Positions 17,228-26,276 of a stretch of DNA of 64,000 nt are shown in pieces. Under the pieces are notes generated by a model. It was not told the DNA's origin. It ran no database searches and was given only the letters and a program-made list of their open reading frames with translations. Position 1 is the stretch's first letter. Every line of letters begins with the position of its first letter. This DNA comes from Stigmatella ashevillena (lineage in GTDB: Bacteria > Myxococcota > Myxococcia > Myxococcales > Myxococcaceae), in NCBI RefSeq assembly GCF_028368975.1, contig NZ_JAQNDM010000002.1, positions 9,914,425-9,978,424 of the forward strand, in the 5' to 3' direction. The position numbers and the translations under genes were made by a program.

Positions 17228-18886
17228 TCACTTGATCTTGAAGGAGTCACCCTTGGCCTTGGCCTCGTCCTCCAGCTTCTTCTTGGCCTCGGCGAGCTTC
17301 TCCTTGTAGCGGGCATTGGAGGGCTCGTAGGTGAGCGCCATCTTGAGGTTGCGCTCGGCGGAGGACCACCGGCCCGCATCGAAGTCACTCGCGCCGAGCT
17401 GGTAGAACTGACGGCCCTTGGGGTGGGTGCCGATCTGCTCCTCGTGCTCCTTGCGGGCGGCGGCCTTGCTCTCGGCCTCGGAGTTCTCGGTGAAGCGCAG
17501 CTTCTGGGCCCGCTCGGGGCCTGTCACATCCGCCAGGTACTTCTTGCGCTTCGTGTCATCGCGCAGGACGTAGTAAGCCTCGGTCACACGCTTGTAGAGC
17601 TCGTTGACCTGCTCCTTCAGCTCCTTGGACTCCAGTTGGTAGAAGCGGTCCGGGTGATAGGTGCGGCTCTCCGCGTAGAAGGCCTTCTTGATGGCCGCGG
17701 GGGGCGCCTCCTTCGGGATTCGCAGCACCTCGAAGTAATCGCTCTGATCGAGCTGGGCGCACCGGGCTTCCAGCTCCGCGATCTGCCCGGCATCCATCGA
17801 GCCCTTTCCCGCTGCACTGGGAGGTGGGGGCGGCGGCGTGGCGGGAGCCGCGGCGGCGGCGGGGGCTACCGGCGGGACAATGGGGGAGATGGCCGGGGCG
17901 ATGGGAGGAACGACGGGGGCGCTGGGCCGGGCCGCGACCGGCGACACCGGAGGAATGCCGGGAACGGGAGGGGACGGAGGGGTGGGGCCGGCGCCGGGGG
18001 GGGCGGTCCTCGTGGGAGGAGCCACGGGAGGGCGGGGACCCGTGACGGGCGCCGTTGGCACCCCGGGGGGCTGCGTGCCAGGCCTGACGACAGGCGGAGC
18101 GGCCACGCTGGGGGAAACGGACGGGGGCGCCGTGGGAGGACGGCCCACGGCGGGTGCCCCGGGCGGGGGTGAGGGGGAGCGGGGCGTCACGGGAGGAGGC
18201 GTGACGGAGACGGGGACGATGCCCGGCAGGGTGGGCCGGTGGGCCGCCGCGGCCGGAGAGCTGGGCGTGGGGGCCGTCAGGACGACGCCGGGGCCCGGCT
18301 GGGGAGTGACAGAGACGGGAGAGAGCCCCTGGACGGTGGGGCGATGCGCTCCCGGGGCAGGGGGCGGAGGCCCGGCGACACCCGGAGGAAAGCTCACGGG
18401 AGAAATGGTGGGCAGCGCCAGGGTGGGGCGCTCGGAGCGCGGAAGGAGCGCCGCGGGCGGGATGGCGGGCACGCCGCCTGCCACCATGGGTCTGCCTCCC
18501 GCCGGGGTGCCCGCGGGGCGGGGGGCCTGGGCGGGGGGAACGGCTCCCGGTGAGGGCGGGACGGCTCCCGGCACGGTGCGAGAAGGGGGGACGGGTGCGC
18601 CCGGCGCGGGCCGGAGGGGCGCGCCCGCGGCGGCCCCTGGGGTCGGAGCGGCAGGGGGTGGGGGCCGGGGGGCGGCGGTGGCGCCTGGCACGGTGCGGGG
18701 CGGGCCCGGCGGTGCGGCTGCGGGAGCGCCGGGCCGGGGCGGGCCGGCGGCCGGGACGAGCGGGCGTTGCGGTCCAGGGGCTGCCCCGGGCGTGGGGGCG
18801 CGGGCTGCGGAGGCCGGCTGCGCCGGGCCACTCCCAGGGGGAGGGCCAGGGGGCTTGCCGGCATTCGGGTCGGAGGGTTGGGACAT
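17228..18886 (-). CDS. J-domain co-chaperone with a ~330-residue Pro/Ala-rich N-terminus
   Basis: 552 aa. Residues 1 to ~355 are low-complexity Pro/Ala/Gly. Within it a short motif recurs (HRPTVQGLSPVSVTP, HRPTLPGIVPVSVTP and similar), so the region is repetitive rather than random. A J domain follows (DYFEVLRIPKEAPPAAIKKA; the HPD motif is in RTYHPDRFYQLES). The last ~110 residues are TPR-like (QLGASDFDAGRWSSAERNLKM). The HPD motif should stimulate the Hsp70 encoded 21 bp upstream. The disordered arm may tether the pair to a surface or partner. There is no signal peptide. Confidence 0.85.
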   Translation of the reverse strand: MSQPSDPNAGKPPGPPPGSGPAQPASAARAPTPGAAPGPQRPLVPAAGPPRPGAPAAAPPGPPRTVPGATAAPRPPPPAAPTPGAAAGAPLRPAPGAPVPPSRTVPGAVPPSPGAVPPAQAPRPAGTPAGGRPMVAGGVPAIPPAALLPRSERPTLALPTISPVSFPPGVAGPPPPAPGAHRPTVQGLSPVSVTPQPGPGVVLTAPTPSSPAAAAHRPTLPGIVPVSVTPPPVTPRSPSPPPGAPAVGRPPTAPPSVSPSVAAPPVVRPGTQPPGVPTAPVTGPRPPVAPPTRTAPPGAGPTPPSPPVPGIPPVSPVAARPSAPVVPPIAPAISPIVPPVAPAAAAAPATPPPPPPSAAGKGSMDAGQIAELEARCAQLDQSDYFEVLRIPKEAPPAAIKKAFYAESRTYHPDRFYQLESKELKEQVNELYKRVTEAYYVLRDDTKRKKYLADVTGPERAQKLRFTENSEAESKAAARKEHEEQIGTHPKGRQFYQLGASDFDAGRWSSAERNLKMALTYEPSNARYKEKLAEAKKKLEDEAKAKGDSFKIK

Positions 18887-18907
18887 CGGCGGTCCGTACG
18901 GAGGCGG

Positions 18908-20509
18908 CTAGGCCACGGAGGGAAGATCGCTGCTGTGGCCTGCGAGATGGATTTGCCGGGTGGCGTCGATGGACCGCTGGATGTCGGTCTCGGACATTCC
19001 GGACGAGAGGGTGAGGGTGGTGGTCGTCTTCTGGCCCGTCTCGACGTCACAGGCGGAGACGTTCACCATGCCGTTGGTGTCGATCTCGAACGTCACTTCG
19101 ATCTTCACATCGCCGCGGTAGCCGATGCGGAAGCCGGAGAACTCGAACTCTCCGAGCAGCTCGCACTCCTCCGCCCGGTTCGACTCACCTTGGTACACGC
19201 GAATCTTCACCTTCTCCTGGCCATCGCGGCTGGTGGTGAACGTCTTCGAGCGGTCGATGGGCACCGGCGTGTTCTTGTCGATGACCTTCTCCGTGTAGCC
19301 GCCCACGGTGCCGATGCGCAGCGACAGCGGCGTGACGTCCACCAGGAACGTCTCCGCGCCTGCGTCCAGCAGCGCGTGGGCCTGGAGGCAGGCTCCCAGA
19401 GAGACGACCTGGTCCGGGTTGATGCCCTCCATGGGCTCCTTCTGGAAGTAGTGCTTCACCGAGTTGCGGATGATGGGCAGCCGCGTCGGGCCTCCCACCA
19501 GGATGACCGCGTCGACCTCCGAGGCCGACAGCCGCGCGCTCTGCAGCGCCTCGTCACACACCTTGAAGGTGCGCTGCACCAGGTCCATGACCATGCGGTT
19601 GAACTGGTCATTGGACAGCGTGTTGCGCAAGTCCATCACGTTGCCGTTGGCGTCCTGGCAGATCCCCTGGCAGAGGATGTCCGCGGTGCCTTTCTGGCCC
19701 ACGTCGATCTTCGCCCGCTCCGCGGCGTCCTTGAGCATCTGAAGGCAGTACTTGTTCTGTCGCAGGTCCAGCCGCGTCTTGGCCAGGAAGTCCTCGGCCA
19801 GCCACGTCATGATGCGGTCGTCGAAGTCATCGCCGCCCAGGTACGTGTCGCCCGCGGTGGACAGCACCTCGAACACGTCCTTGCCGATCTCCAGGATGGA
19901 CACATCGAAGGTGCCACCGCCCAGGTCGTACACCACCACGCGCTGGTTGACGTCCCGGCCGAAGCCATAGGCGAGCGCCGCCGCGGTGGGCTCGTTGATG
20001 ATGCGCAGCACCTCCAGCCCGGCGATGCGGCCCGCGTCCTTGGTGGCCTGGCGCTGGTTGTCGTTGAAGTACGCCGGCACGGTGACCACCGCCTTGGTGA
20101 TCTCCCGGCCCAGGTACGTCTCCGCCACCGCCTTCATCTCCTTGAGCACCAGCGCGGAGATCTCCGGCAGCGAGTACGTCTGCCCGTGCACCTGGATGCG
20201 CACCGCGTTGTTGTCGCCCTCGACGATGGTGTACGGCATCACCGCCTGCGCCTTCTTCACCTCGTCGGAGAAGAAGTACCGCCCGATGAGCCGCTTGGCC
20301 GAGTACACCGTCGCCTCCGGGGCGGCGATGATGTTCTTCTTGGCGGCGTTGCCCACGAGCACCGAGCCGTCATCGAGGAACGATACGCACGAGGCGTGGT
20401 TCAGCTCGCCCCACTCGTTGGGGATGACCACCGGCTGACCGTCCTGGACCACCGCCACGCACGAATACGAGGTGCCCAGGTCGACGCCGATCGCGATCTC
20501 GTCCGACAT
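18908..20509 (-). CDS. DnaK/Hsp70-family protein with truncated lid
   Basis: 533 aa Hsp70. The ATPase domain is complete: phosphate 1 [15 protein letters not shown], phosphate 2 [18 protein letters not shown], adenosine motif [17 protein letters not shown], connect 1 [13 protein letters not shown] beta-sandwich substrate domain follows ([19 protein letters not shown]), but the protein ends soon after it ([21 protein letters not shown]), about 100 residues short of DnaK, so the helical lid is essentially absent. It is therefore not the housekeeping DnaK. ATG 20509 follows GGAGACGG. It is the first gene of an operon with a dedicated J protein and a CvpA-family protein. A heat-shock-like promoter lies upstream. 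Myxobacteria use such paralogues in motility and development, but I cannot assign this one. Confidence 0.9.
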   Translation of the reverse strand: MSDEIAIGVDLGTSYSCVAVVQDGQPVVIPNEWGELNHASCVSFLDDGSVLVGNAAKKNIIAAPEATVYSAKRLIGRYFFSDEVKKAQAVMPYTIVEGDNNAVRIQVHGQTYSLPEISALVLKEMKAVAETYLGREITKAVVTVPAYFNDNQRQATKDAGRIAGLEVLRIINEPTAAALAYGFGRDVNQRVVVYDLGGGTFDVSILEIGKDVFEVLSTAGDTYLGGDDFDDRIMTWLAEDFLAKTRLDLRQNKYCLQMLKDAAERAKIDVGQKGTADILCQGICQDANGNVMDLRNTLSNDQFNRMVMDLVQRTFKVCDEALQSARLSASEVDAVILVGGPTRLPIIRNSVKHYFQKEPMEGINPDQVVSLGACLQAHALLDAGAETFLVDVTPLSLRIGTVGGYTEKVIDKNTPVPIDRSKTFTTSRDGQEKVKIRVYQGESNRAEECELLGEFEFSGFRIGYRGDVKIEVTFEIDTNGMVNVSACDVETGQKTTTTLTLSSGMSETDIQRSIDATRQIHLAGHSSDLPSVA

Positions 20510-20560
20510 TCCGTCTCCGGTGAAGTCCTGCACCATCGCAGGAGGCTTGCCCAAAGCGCG

Positions 20561-20577
20561 GGGAGGTTACGCCTCCC
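20561..20577. promoter_or_regulatory. Hairpin in the leader of the hsp70-like operon
   Basis: GGGAGG-TTACG-CCTCCC, a 6-bp stem in the 5' leader between the candidate promoter (20599-20626) and the start at 20509. It could influence translation or mRNA stability. It does not match CIRCE. Confidence 0.3.
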
Positions 20578-20598
20578 GGTCCCGAAGTGTCAAACGTT

Positions 20599-20626
20599 CT
20601 ATGTTGCAAATCTCAGCCATTTCAAG
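20599..20626 (-). promoter_or_regulatory. Sigma-32-like promoter candidate for the hsp70-like operon
   Basis: On the minus strand CTTGAAA (20626-20620) matches the heat-shock -35 exactly; 13 bp later CAACATAG (20606-20599) partly matches CCCCATNT. The position, 90 bp before the Hsp70 start, fits. The rest of the 217-bp divergent gap shows no other clear element. Confidence 0.4.
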
Positions 20627-20726
20627 GGCTTAGCTCGGGGCGAGGGCCCTGGAGGCGGGGTTGAGGGAGGGGGGCGGCGCGGTTATGCATGGGGTGCGAC
20701 ACACACTCCACAAGGGGTTTCCACCC

Positions 20727-21560
20727 ATGTCCGCCGTCCTGGCCGTGCTCACGTCCGATCCGAACCTGCTGCGGTGCGAGCTGCACCGGCTGGAGGGACA
20801 GGTCCTCCTCCCGGGGGAATCCCGGGGGAATGCCGCCGGGGTGGGCTCCTATGCCGACGGGGAGGTGCTGATGCGGCGCTTCTCCAGCGATGAGGCCCTG
20901 ACGCCGGAGTCCCTGGCTCCCCCGCATGAGTCGGCCGTGCTGCTCTGTCATGTGGGGAAGCTGCCCCTGGGGGGCTCCCCCGAGGAGAACACCCAGCCGT
21001 TCCGGGCGCGCAGTTGGTTGTTCGCGCACCAGGGGGCCCTGGAGGGGTTCGAGCGGCTCCGGGCCTCGCTGCTGGAGGCGCTGCCCGAGTTCCTGCGGCG
21101 GCAGGTGCGCGGCGCCACGGACAGCGAGGTGGTGTTCGCCCACTTCCTGAAGCGGCTGAGGGAGACGGGGCGGACGGAGGATCCCCGGCTGGAGGCGGAG
21201 CTGGCCGGGGCGTTGCTGGCCGGGGCCGCCCAGGAGCTGGATCGCGCCGCGGCGAAGGCCGGGGCCGTGCACCCCTCCCTGCTGAACCTGGTGGCCACCA
21301 ACGGCCACGTGCTGCTGGCCACGCGCTGGGGCGAGGCACCGCTCTACTACACGCGGCTGGAGGGCACGGAGCACTGCGAGGTCTGCGGCCTGGGGCCCTC
21401 CACTCCGGAAACGCAACCAGGGGTGGGGGCCCACCGCCGCCGCCGCGCGGTGGTGGTGGCCAGCCAGGTGAAGCGCACGGCGGGCTGGGTGGAGCTGCCC
21501 CAGGGGACAACGCTCGCGGTGAGCGGGGACCTTCAGGTGCGACACCTGCCAGCGCCCTGA
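20727..21560 (+). CDS. Class II glutamine-amidotransferase-like protein lacking the N-terminal Cys
   Basis: 277 aa with the layout of YafJ/EgtC-type Ntn amidohydrolases: a HESAVLLCHVG block (usual A-H-V-R region), NTQPFRARSWLFAHQGAL (N-x-H/Q-PF...FAHNG) and RGATDSEVVFAHFL (the D-S-E motif). The catalytic residue of the family is Cys2, exposed after Met removal; here the mature N-terminus would be Ser (MSAVLAVL), so glutaminase activity is doubtful unless Ser acts as the nucleophile. The start at 20727 has AAGGGG upstream. The C-terminus carries a CEVCG pair. Monocistronic; a hairpin terminator follows. Confidence 0.75.
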   Translation: MSAVLAVLTSDPNLLRCELHRLEGQVLLPGESRGNAAGVGSYADGEVLMRRFSSDEALTPESLAPPHESAVLLCHVGKLPLGGSPEENTQPFRARSWLFAHQGALEGFERLRASLLEALPEFLRRQVRGATDSEVVFAHFLKRLRETGRTEDPRLEAELAGALLAGAAQELDRAAAKAGAVHPSLLNLVATNGHVLLATRWGEAPLYYTRLEGTEHCEVCGLGPSTPETQPGVGAHRRRRAVVVASQVKRTAGWVELPQGTTLAVSGDLQVRHLPAP

Positions 21561-21564
21561 AGGC

Positions 21565-21586
21565 CCCGGAGAGACTTTCCTCCGGG
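21565..21586. terminator. Convergent hairpin terminator
   Basis: CCCGGAG (21565-21571) pairs with CTCCGGG (21580-21586) around AGACTTTC. It lies exactly between the amidotransferase-like stop and the stop of the minus-strand lipoprotein. Confidence 0.5.
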
Positions 21587-22288
21587 CTACGGCAGCAAGG
21601 CGGGAGGCTCTCCGTCGAGCACGCAGAGGTTGGTGGTCTCGTCGCACAGCGTGGGGAAGGCCGGATCGATGGAGAGGCTGGGCCGAGGCAAGGCGCAGAT
21701 GGCCGGGTCTCTGACCACCACGTTCTGCCCATCGCGCACCTCGGTGCGCTCGCACTTGAGGGCGGGGAACAGGCCCACCGCCACGTAGGTGGCCGTGCAG
21801 TCATCCTCCGAGTAGGTGAGGTCGGCGATCCACTGGGTGCCGGGGATGGCGGCGGAGCCCTGCACGCGCACGTTGCTCCACTGGTAGCGCACGTCCACGG
21901 GGGTGCCGGGGGTCCGCGCCACGAGCTGCCGGGCCTCGGAGAGGGTGGGTACCTCGCAGACCTCGTCCTTGCTGGGGTACTCCGTGGTGAAGTTGCCCGT
22001 GGACGTGAGGGAGTGGGCCGGATCCTTGCCCTCGTTGGCGGCGAAGGGGCCGGGTTTGAACACCAGCGAGGGCGGCTCGCCCGAGCCGGGGGTCCGGAAG
22101 ATCTGCGCGCCCAGCTTCTCGGCACGCTTGGCGGCGCAGGTGCCGGCGCCGCTGACGAGGGTGTAGCGCACGGCATGCTCGCCGCGGCCCACGGTGCACT
22201 GGGGCAGGGGCTGCTCCGCGTCACACGCGCCCAGGGCGGCCGCGCACCCGAGGACAAGAATCCACGAGAAGGCTTGAAGTGTCTTCAT
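21587..22288 (-). CDS. Lipoprotein encoded with TonB-dependent receptor
   Basis: 233 aa. A signal peptide ends in a lipobox (AALGAC-DAEQ), so the protein should be lipid-anchored. Cysteines recur through the mature part (QCTVGRG, AGTCAAKRA, EVCEVPT, DDCTATY, KCERTEV, AICALPR, TLCDETTNLCVLDG), which suggests disulfides and an outer-membrane or surface location. No catalytic motif is seen. It begins 12 bp after the TonB receptor stop and so probably forms a receptor-lipoprotein pair comparable in arrangement to SusC/SusD, although the sequence is not SusD-like. ATG 22288 chosen for its signal peptide. Confidence 0.78.
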   Translation of the reverse strand: MKTLQAFSWILVLGCAAALGACDAEQPLPQCTVGRGEHAVRYTLVSGAGTCAAKRAEKLGAQIFRTPGSGEPPSLVFKPGPFAANEGKDPAHSLTSTGNFTTEYPSKDEVCEVPTLSEARQLVARTPGTPVDVRYQWSNVRVQGSAAIPGTQWIADLTYSEDDCTATYVAVGLFPALKCERTEVRDGQNVVVRDPAICALPRPSLSIDPAFPTLCDETTNLCVLDGEPPALLP

Positions 22289-22300
22289 GGGGGGCTCCAC

Positions 22301-25300
22301 TTAGAACGAGACGCGCGCGCCGAGCCGAATGCTGCGGGGCGGCTGGTAGGAGAGGGGTTTGCCGTAGTTGGGGTTGACGACCACGGTGCGGGACGTGTTG
22401 CCTCGGGGCATCAGGCTGGCCAGGTCATCCGCCGAGCCGCCCACGACGGCATCCACCGTGTCGGCCGTGTAGCGCTGATCCCGGCTGGTCACCGCCTGGA
22501 AGTTGAGCAGGTTGAAGACGTCCAGGCTCACGGTGGCCACCATGTCGCGGGTGAGGCGGTAGTTGACGGCCAGGCGCGTGTCGAAGGCGTGCACCCAAGG
22601 GAGGCGGCCTCCGCTGCCCCGCGGGAGGATGAAGGTGAAGTCCGGGCCATAGATGTAGTGGGCGCCCACCACGTTGAGGGGGGCCCCGGACGCGCCCCGG
22701 TAGGACAGGCCCAGGTTGATGCTGGCCGAGCCGGACAGGACGAGCTCCTTGGCCCCGTAGAACTTGAGCGAGTGGGTCCGGTCCAGGGGCAGCAGGCCCA
22801 TGTGGTTTTCGGTCAGGGACACCAGGTCGAAGTCCGAGGTGACGTTGGGCGCCAACTGGAGGTTCTCCGGGCGGAACAGGCCGGAGTAGTTCCCGTACAG
22901 GCGCGACCAGGTGTAGTTGGCCTGGATGAGCCACAGGTTCGAGAAGGCCTTGTTGAAGAGCAGCGAGACGGCGTCGTAGTCGCGCACGGCGTTGGGGAAG
23001 TCGCTGGCGATGCCGCGGCCGGGGTTGCCGATGAAGTAGTTGGTGGCCTCGTTGCGGGACATGTCCTCGATGACGTCGTTCATGTTCCGGTGGGTGTAGG
23101 TGAGGCCCACGCTGGCGCCGGGGAGCAGCTCGTACTCACCGCCGATGACGAACTCATCCGAGGACTGGGGCTTCAGGTCCGGATCCACCGGGCTGTTGAT
23201 GGCGAAGGTCTGGTTGTAGAGGCGGCTGACGGACTCCGGGGCGCCGCGGACGATGTTCCGCTCGTCCCGGCACTCCGTGTAGGGCGCCTCCTGCCGGAGC
23301 GGATCGCACCCGGGCGCATCGCCCTGGGCGGCCCGGTTCCGGTTGGCCTGGAGGCGAGTGATGTTGGAGAACTGCGAGTTGACCATGGCCAGCACGGCGT
23401 TCTGGTAGTAGCGCGCGTAGCTGGCGAAGAGCTTGGAGCGGCCCTGCTGGGTGAAGTCGTAGATGACGCCCACGCGCGGGGAGAGCTGGTTGGACAAGTC
23501 GAAGGCCACGTCTCCGCCGTTGCCGTGGATCGTCTGCGCGTCGTAGCGCAGGCCCAGGTTGACGGTGACCTTGTCCAGCACGCTCCAGCTGTCCTGGAGG
23601 AAGCCACCCACGGCGGTGGCGCGCGTGGAGGTGGGCACCGAGGCCTGGATGACCTCCTCATCGGGGCCAATGAGGTAGCCGAAGGCGCGGAAGTCCTGGA
23701 AGGTGCCGCCGTTGACGTTCTCCCGGTAGAGCACCTTGCCCGAGTAGGCGCGGGTGTCCTTGTTCTGCATCACCTCCACGTCCATGCCGGCCTTGATGAC
23801 GTGGTGGCCCAGGGCCTTGAGCAGCAGGGTGCCCACGATGTTGCCCTGGTAGCGGTCCACGGTCCGGTCCAGCAGGAAGCCCGGGCCGCCCAGCAGGTAG
23901 TTGGTCACCGTGCAGGGGGAGACGCCGTTGACGGGGTTGCACACCGAGGGGTCCGGAATCGTCTCCAGATCCGTGATGGAGTAGAAGGGCTGGTTGCGCT
24001 GCATCTCGAACTGGGGAACGCCGGACCACCCCTCCTCGTTGCCGATGCCGCTGCCATCCACGGGGAGGCTGGAGTCGTTCTGGTGGTGCCAGCCCACGTT
24101 GGTGTCCAGCAGCACCTTCTTGTCCAGGAAGGACGAGGTCAGCTTGAGGGAGATGTCGCGCGAGTCCTGCTCGTTGCGGTGGGCCAGTGCGTTGTAGGCG
24201 CCGGCGATGTTCTCCACCTCGACGGCCTGGTCCTCCACCCGGTAGGCGAAGCGGCCCGGGCCTCCCGAGCGGCTGGGGGCGCCATACGTGGACAGGGTGA
24301 GGGTGTGGTCCTTCGCGGCCTGCCAGGTGAGCTTGCCGATGTACTGCACGGAGCGCTGATCGGCGAAGTAGGTGGTGGTGGTGTCTGGGATGCGCTGGGT
24401 CTGGGAGAAGCCGTCGGCGTTCAGCACGCGCTTGCCCTGCTCATCCAGCACGAACGTGTTGAGGTTGCGCTCCAGTTGCCTGCGGGTGAACGACGGGGCG
24501 ATGCCCGCGAAGAACCAGAGCTTGTCCTGGACGATGGGGCCTCCCAGGGTGCCTCCGAAGTCTCCCAGGTTCCACAGCTTCTGGTCCGTGGTGATGACGC
24601 TGCCTTCCCGCGCCACCTGGGTGGCATCGCCCTCGAGGAAGCCGGGCGTGATGTTGGTGAAGAGCGAGCCATGGAACTCGTTGGAGCCGGACTTGGTGAC
24701 GGCCGTCACCACGCCGCCGGTGGAGCGGCCGAACTCCGGCATGAAGCCGCCGGTGATGACGTTCACCTCTTGGATGAAGTCGACCGAGACGGGCGAGCCC
24801 AGCACGCCAATGGCGGGGTTGCCCGTGGACAGGCCGTCCACGAGGAAGCCGTTCTCCGGGGAGCTGGTGCCGTTGAGGGAGATGCCGTAGGCATCGCTGT
24901 TGGCGCCGGGGGCCAGCTCGGCGAGGCTCTCGAAGGAGCGCGCCGCGGAGCCCTTGGAGCCTGGACGGATCAGCGCCAGGTTCTGGACCGCGTCGGTGTC
25001 CACGCTCACGCCGGTGCGGGTGGAGCCCACGTCGATGGCGGGCGGGGTGCCGGACACCTCGATGCTCGTCTGGAACTCGTCCGGGAGGATCTGGACGTTG
25101 AGCCGGATGGTGCGGTTGAGGCGCAGGGTGACGTCGGCGCGGGAGTAGGGCTGGAAGCCCTCGCGCTCGAAGCGCAGCGTGTAGACGCCCGGAGGCAACT
25201 GCGGCAGCCGGTAGATGCCCGTGCTGTCCGTGACCGCCACCTCTTCACCTTGGAGCGAGGAAGCGGTGGCGGTGACCGTCACGTCGGCGACGGGTTGCTG

Positions 25301-25435
25301 GTTGCTGGCATCCAACACCGTGCCCGTGAGCACGGAGGCTCCTTGCTGAGCCCAGGAGGGCAGGCCCCACAAGGCAAAAGCCAACACGAGCGTCACGCCC
25401 AAGGCGCGCGCTGGGTCTCGCTGACGAAGGTTCAC
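22301..25435 (-). CDS. TonB-dependent outer-membrane receptor with carboxypeptidase-regulatory-like domain
   Basis: 1044 aa. A signal peptide (ALGVTLVLAFALWGLPSWAQ) is followed by a beta-sandwich domain (LTGTVLDASNQQPVADVTVT ... YRLPQLPPGVYTLRFEREGF), then a plug (ISLNGTSSPENGFLVDGLST; GFMPEFGRSTGGVVTAVTKS) and a 22-strand-type barrel ending in SIRLGARVSF, whose terminal Phe is the usual outer-membrane signature. This is the Oar-like class found in many copies in myxobacteria. The substrate is unknown; an extruded loop has a Cys pair (CDPLRQEAPYTEC). I chose GTG 25435 because it puts the signal peptide at residue ~12; TTG 25489 would add 18 residues. The downstream lipoprotein is probably co-expressed. 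Confidence 0.92.
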   Translation of the reverse strand: MNLRQRDPARALGVTLVLAFALWGLPSWAQQGASVLTGTVLDASNQQPVADVTVTATASSLQGEEVAVTDSTGIYRLPQLPPGVYTLRFEREGFQPYSRADVTLRLNRTIRLNVQILPDEFQTSIEVSGTPPAIDVGSTRTGVSVDTDAVQNLALIRPGSKGSAARSFESLAELAPGANSDAYGISLNGTSSPENGFLVDGLSTGNPAIGVLGSPVSVDFIQEVNVITGGFMPEFGRSTGGVVTAVTKSGSNEFHGSLFTNITPGFLEGDATQVAREGSVITTDQKLWNLGDFGGTLGGPIVQDKLWFFAGIAPSFTRRQLERNLNTFVLDEQGKRVLNADGFSQTQRIPDTTTTYFADQRSVQYIGKLTWQAAKDHTLTLSTYGAPSRSGGPGRFAYRVEDQAVEVENIAGAYNALAHRNEQDSRDISLKLTSSFLDKKVLLDTNVGWHHQNDSSLPVDGSGIGNEEGWSGVPQFEMQRNQPFYSITDLETIPDPSVCNPVNGVSPCTVTNYLLGGPGFLLDRTVDRYQGNIVGTLLLKALGHHVIKAGMDVEVMQNKDTRAYSGKVLYRENVNGGTFQDFRAFGYLIGPDEEVIQASVPTSTRATAVGGFLQDSWSVLDKVTVNLGLRYDAQTIHGNGGDVAFDLSNQLSPRVGVIYDFTQQGRSKLFASYARYYQNAVLAMVNSQFSNITRLQANRNRAAQGDAPGCDPLRQEAPYTECRDERNIVRGAPESVSRLYNQTFAINSPVDPDLKPQSSDEFVIGGEYELLPGASVGLTYTHRNMNDVIEDMSRNEATNYFIGNPGRGIASDFPNAVRDYDAVSLLFNKAFSNLWLIQANYTWSRLYGNYSGLFRPENLQLAPNVTSDFDLVSLTENHMGLLPLDRTHSLKFYGAKELVLSGSASINLGLSYRGASGAPLNVVGAHYIYGPDFTFILPRGSGGRLPWVHAFDTRLAVNYRLTRDMVATVSLDVFNLLNFQAVTSRDQRYTADTVDAVVGGSADDLASLMPRGNTSRTVVVNPNYGKPLSYQPPRSIRLGARVSF

Positions 25436-25489
25436 TGGGAGGACTCCCTGTGGAAGTAGGACGCCCACCGCCTCAATGCGGCGCGTCAA

Positions 25490-25553
25490 CCTCTACAGTA
25501 CATCTAATGTTCAAAATTCGTTACAAGAAAATCCAATATAACGGAGATTCTGC
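25490..25553 (-). promoter_or_regulatory. AT-rich promoter region of the TonB receptor
   Basis: This gap is strikingly AT-rich for the window (for example TTACAAGAAAATCCAATATAA). It separates the TonB receptor start from the CPBP protease stop and is the only plausible place for the receptor promoter. I could not fix a clear -35/-10 pair. Confidence 0.3.
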
Positions 25554-26276
25554 TCAGGCTCCGAAGAAGGAGACTTCCAGGAAGCGGATGTAGAGGTTGC
25601 AGGCGGCGTGGAAGAGCGCCGCGCCCAGGACGGTGCCGGTGCGCTCGCGCATCCAACCGAACAGCAGGGCGGGAAAGAAGACGGCCAGCCGCCAGGCCTG
25701 GAAGATGGCCAGGTGCCCGAGGGCGAAGAGCGCCGCGGTCACCCAGAAGGCGGGGCCCAGCCGTGCTCCCAGCACCTTGCGGCCCTGAGGCCATGCATCC
25801 CGCAGCCGCGACTGCATGTAGCCCCGGTAGAAGAACTCCTCGGGCAGCGCCACGACGAAGAGTTGATCGATGACCCACTCCCCGAAGCGGGGGGGCAACT
25901 GGGGCGTGAAGTGGGCGGTTCCCCGGTGCGGCGAGAGGAGCCGCTTCAGCTCGGGGGGCAGGTGCGGCAACACCTCCACCCAGAGGTAAAAGCCCAGGAA
26001 GAACAGGGGCCCGACGATGAGGCACATGAGGAGAAACAGCCGCGTGTCCTGGCGCCAGGCGCGCAGGGTGAGGCCGTAGTCTCGGTAGTCCTCGTCCCGC
26101 CAGCGCATGGCGACGACCGGCAGGTAGAGAAAGCCCAGCGTGGCCACCAGCTTGGGGATGCTGCTGCCGCCAAAGAGCAGGAAGGAGAGGATGATGCCCA
26201 GGAAGCCCAGGGCCCACAGGACGCCCACCTCCTGGACGGCGGACAGGCGCCAGGGCGCGCCGAGGGGGCGGCTCAT
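25554..26276 (-). CDS. CPBP-family intramembrane glutamic protease (possible myxosortase)
   Basis: 240 aa with about six to seven membrane helices. The three CPBP motifs are intact: ALPEEFFYRGYMQSRL (EExxxR), ALFALGHLAIFQ (FxxxH) and GAALFHAACNLYIRF (HxxxN). Members cut within the membrane; in myxobacteria some (Mrt proteins) process MYXO-CTERM surface proteins, and this could be one, but I cannot place it in a Mrt subfamily from sequence alone. ATG 26276 overlaps the upstream gene stop as ATGA, so it is translated together with the trypsin-like protein encoded before it. Confidence 0.87.
   Translation of the reverse strand: MSRPLGAPWRLSAVQEVGVLWALGFLGIILSFLLFGGSSIPKLVATLGFLYLPVVAMRWRDEDYRDYGLTLRAWRQDTRLFLLMCLIVGPLFFLGFYLWVEVLPHLPPELKRLLSPHRGTAHFTPQLPPRFGEWVIDQLFVVALPEEFFYRGYMQSRLRDAWPQGRKVLGARLGPAFWVTAALFALGHLAIFQAWRLAVFFPALLFGWMRERTGTVLGAALFHAACNLYIRFLEVSFFGA

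Noticed and set aside
16529..18172. 547-codon plus-strand frame over cvpA-like and J-protein genes
   Set aside because: Shadow of two real minus-strand genes; no recognisable domain.
17838..18911. Gly-rich 357-codon plus-strand frame resembling PE-PGRS or collagen-like proteins
   Set aside because: It is the complement of the Pro-rich arm of the J protein (Pro codons read as Gly on the other strand).
20797..20840. Short direct repeat CCCGGGGGAAT near the amidotransferase-like start
   Set aside because: Only 10-11 bp twice, in coding sequence, with no further copies.
21014..25459. 1481-codon plus-strand frame antisense to the TonB receptor
   Set aside because: It mirrors a clear minus-strand TonB receptor and lipoprotein; the translation is Gly/Val/His-rich with no domain. 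Long opposite-strand frames are expected at this GC content.
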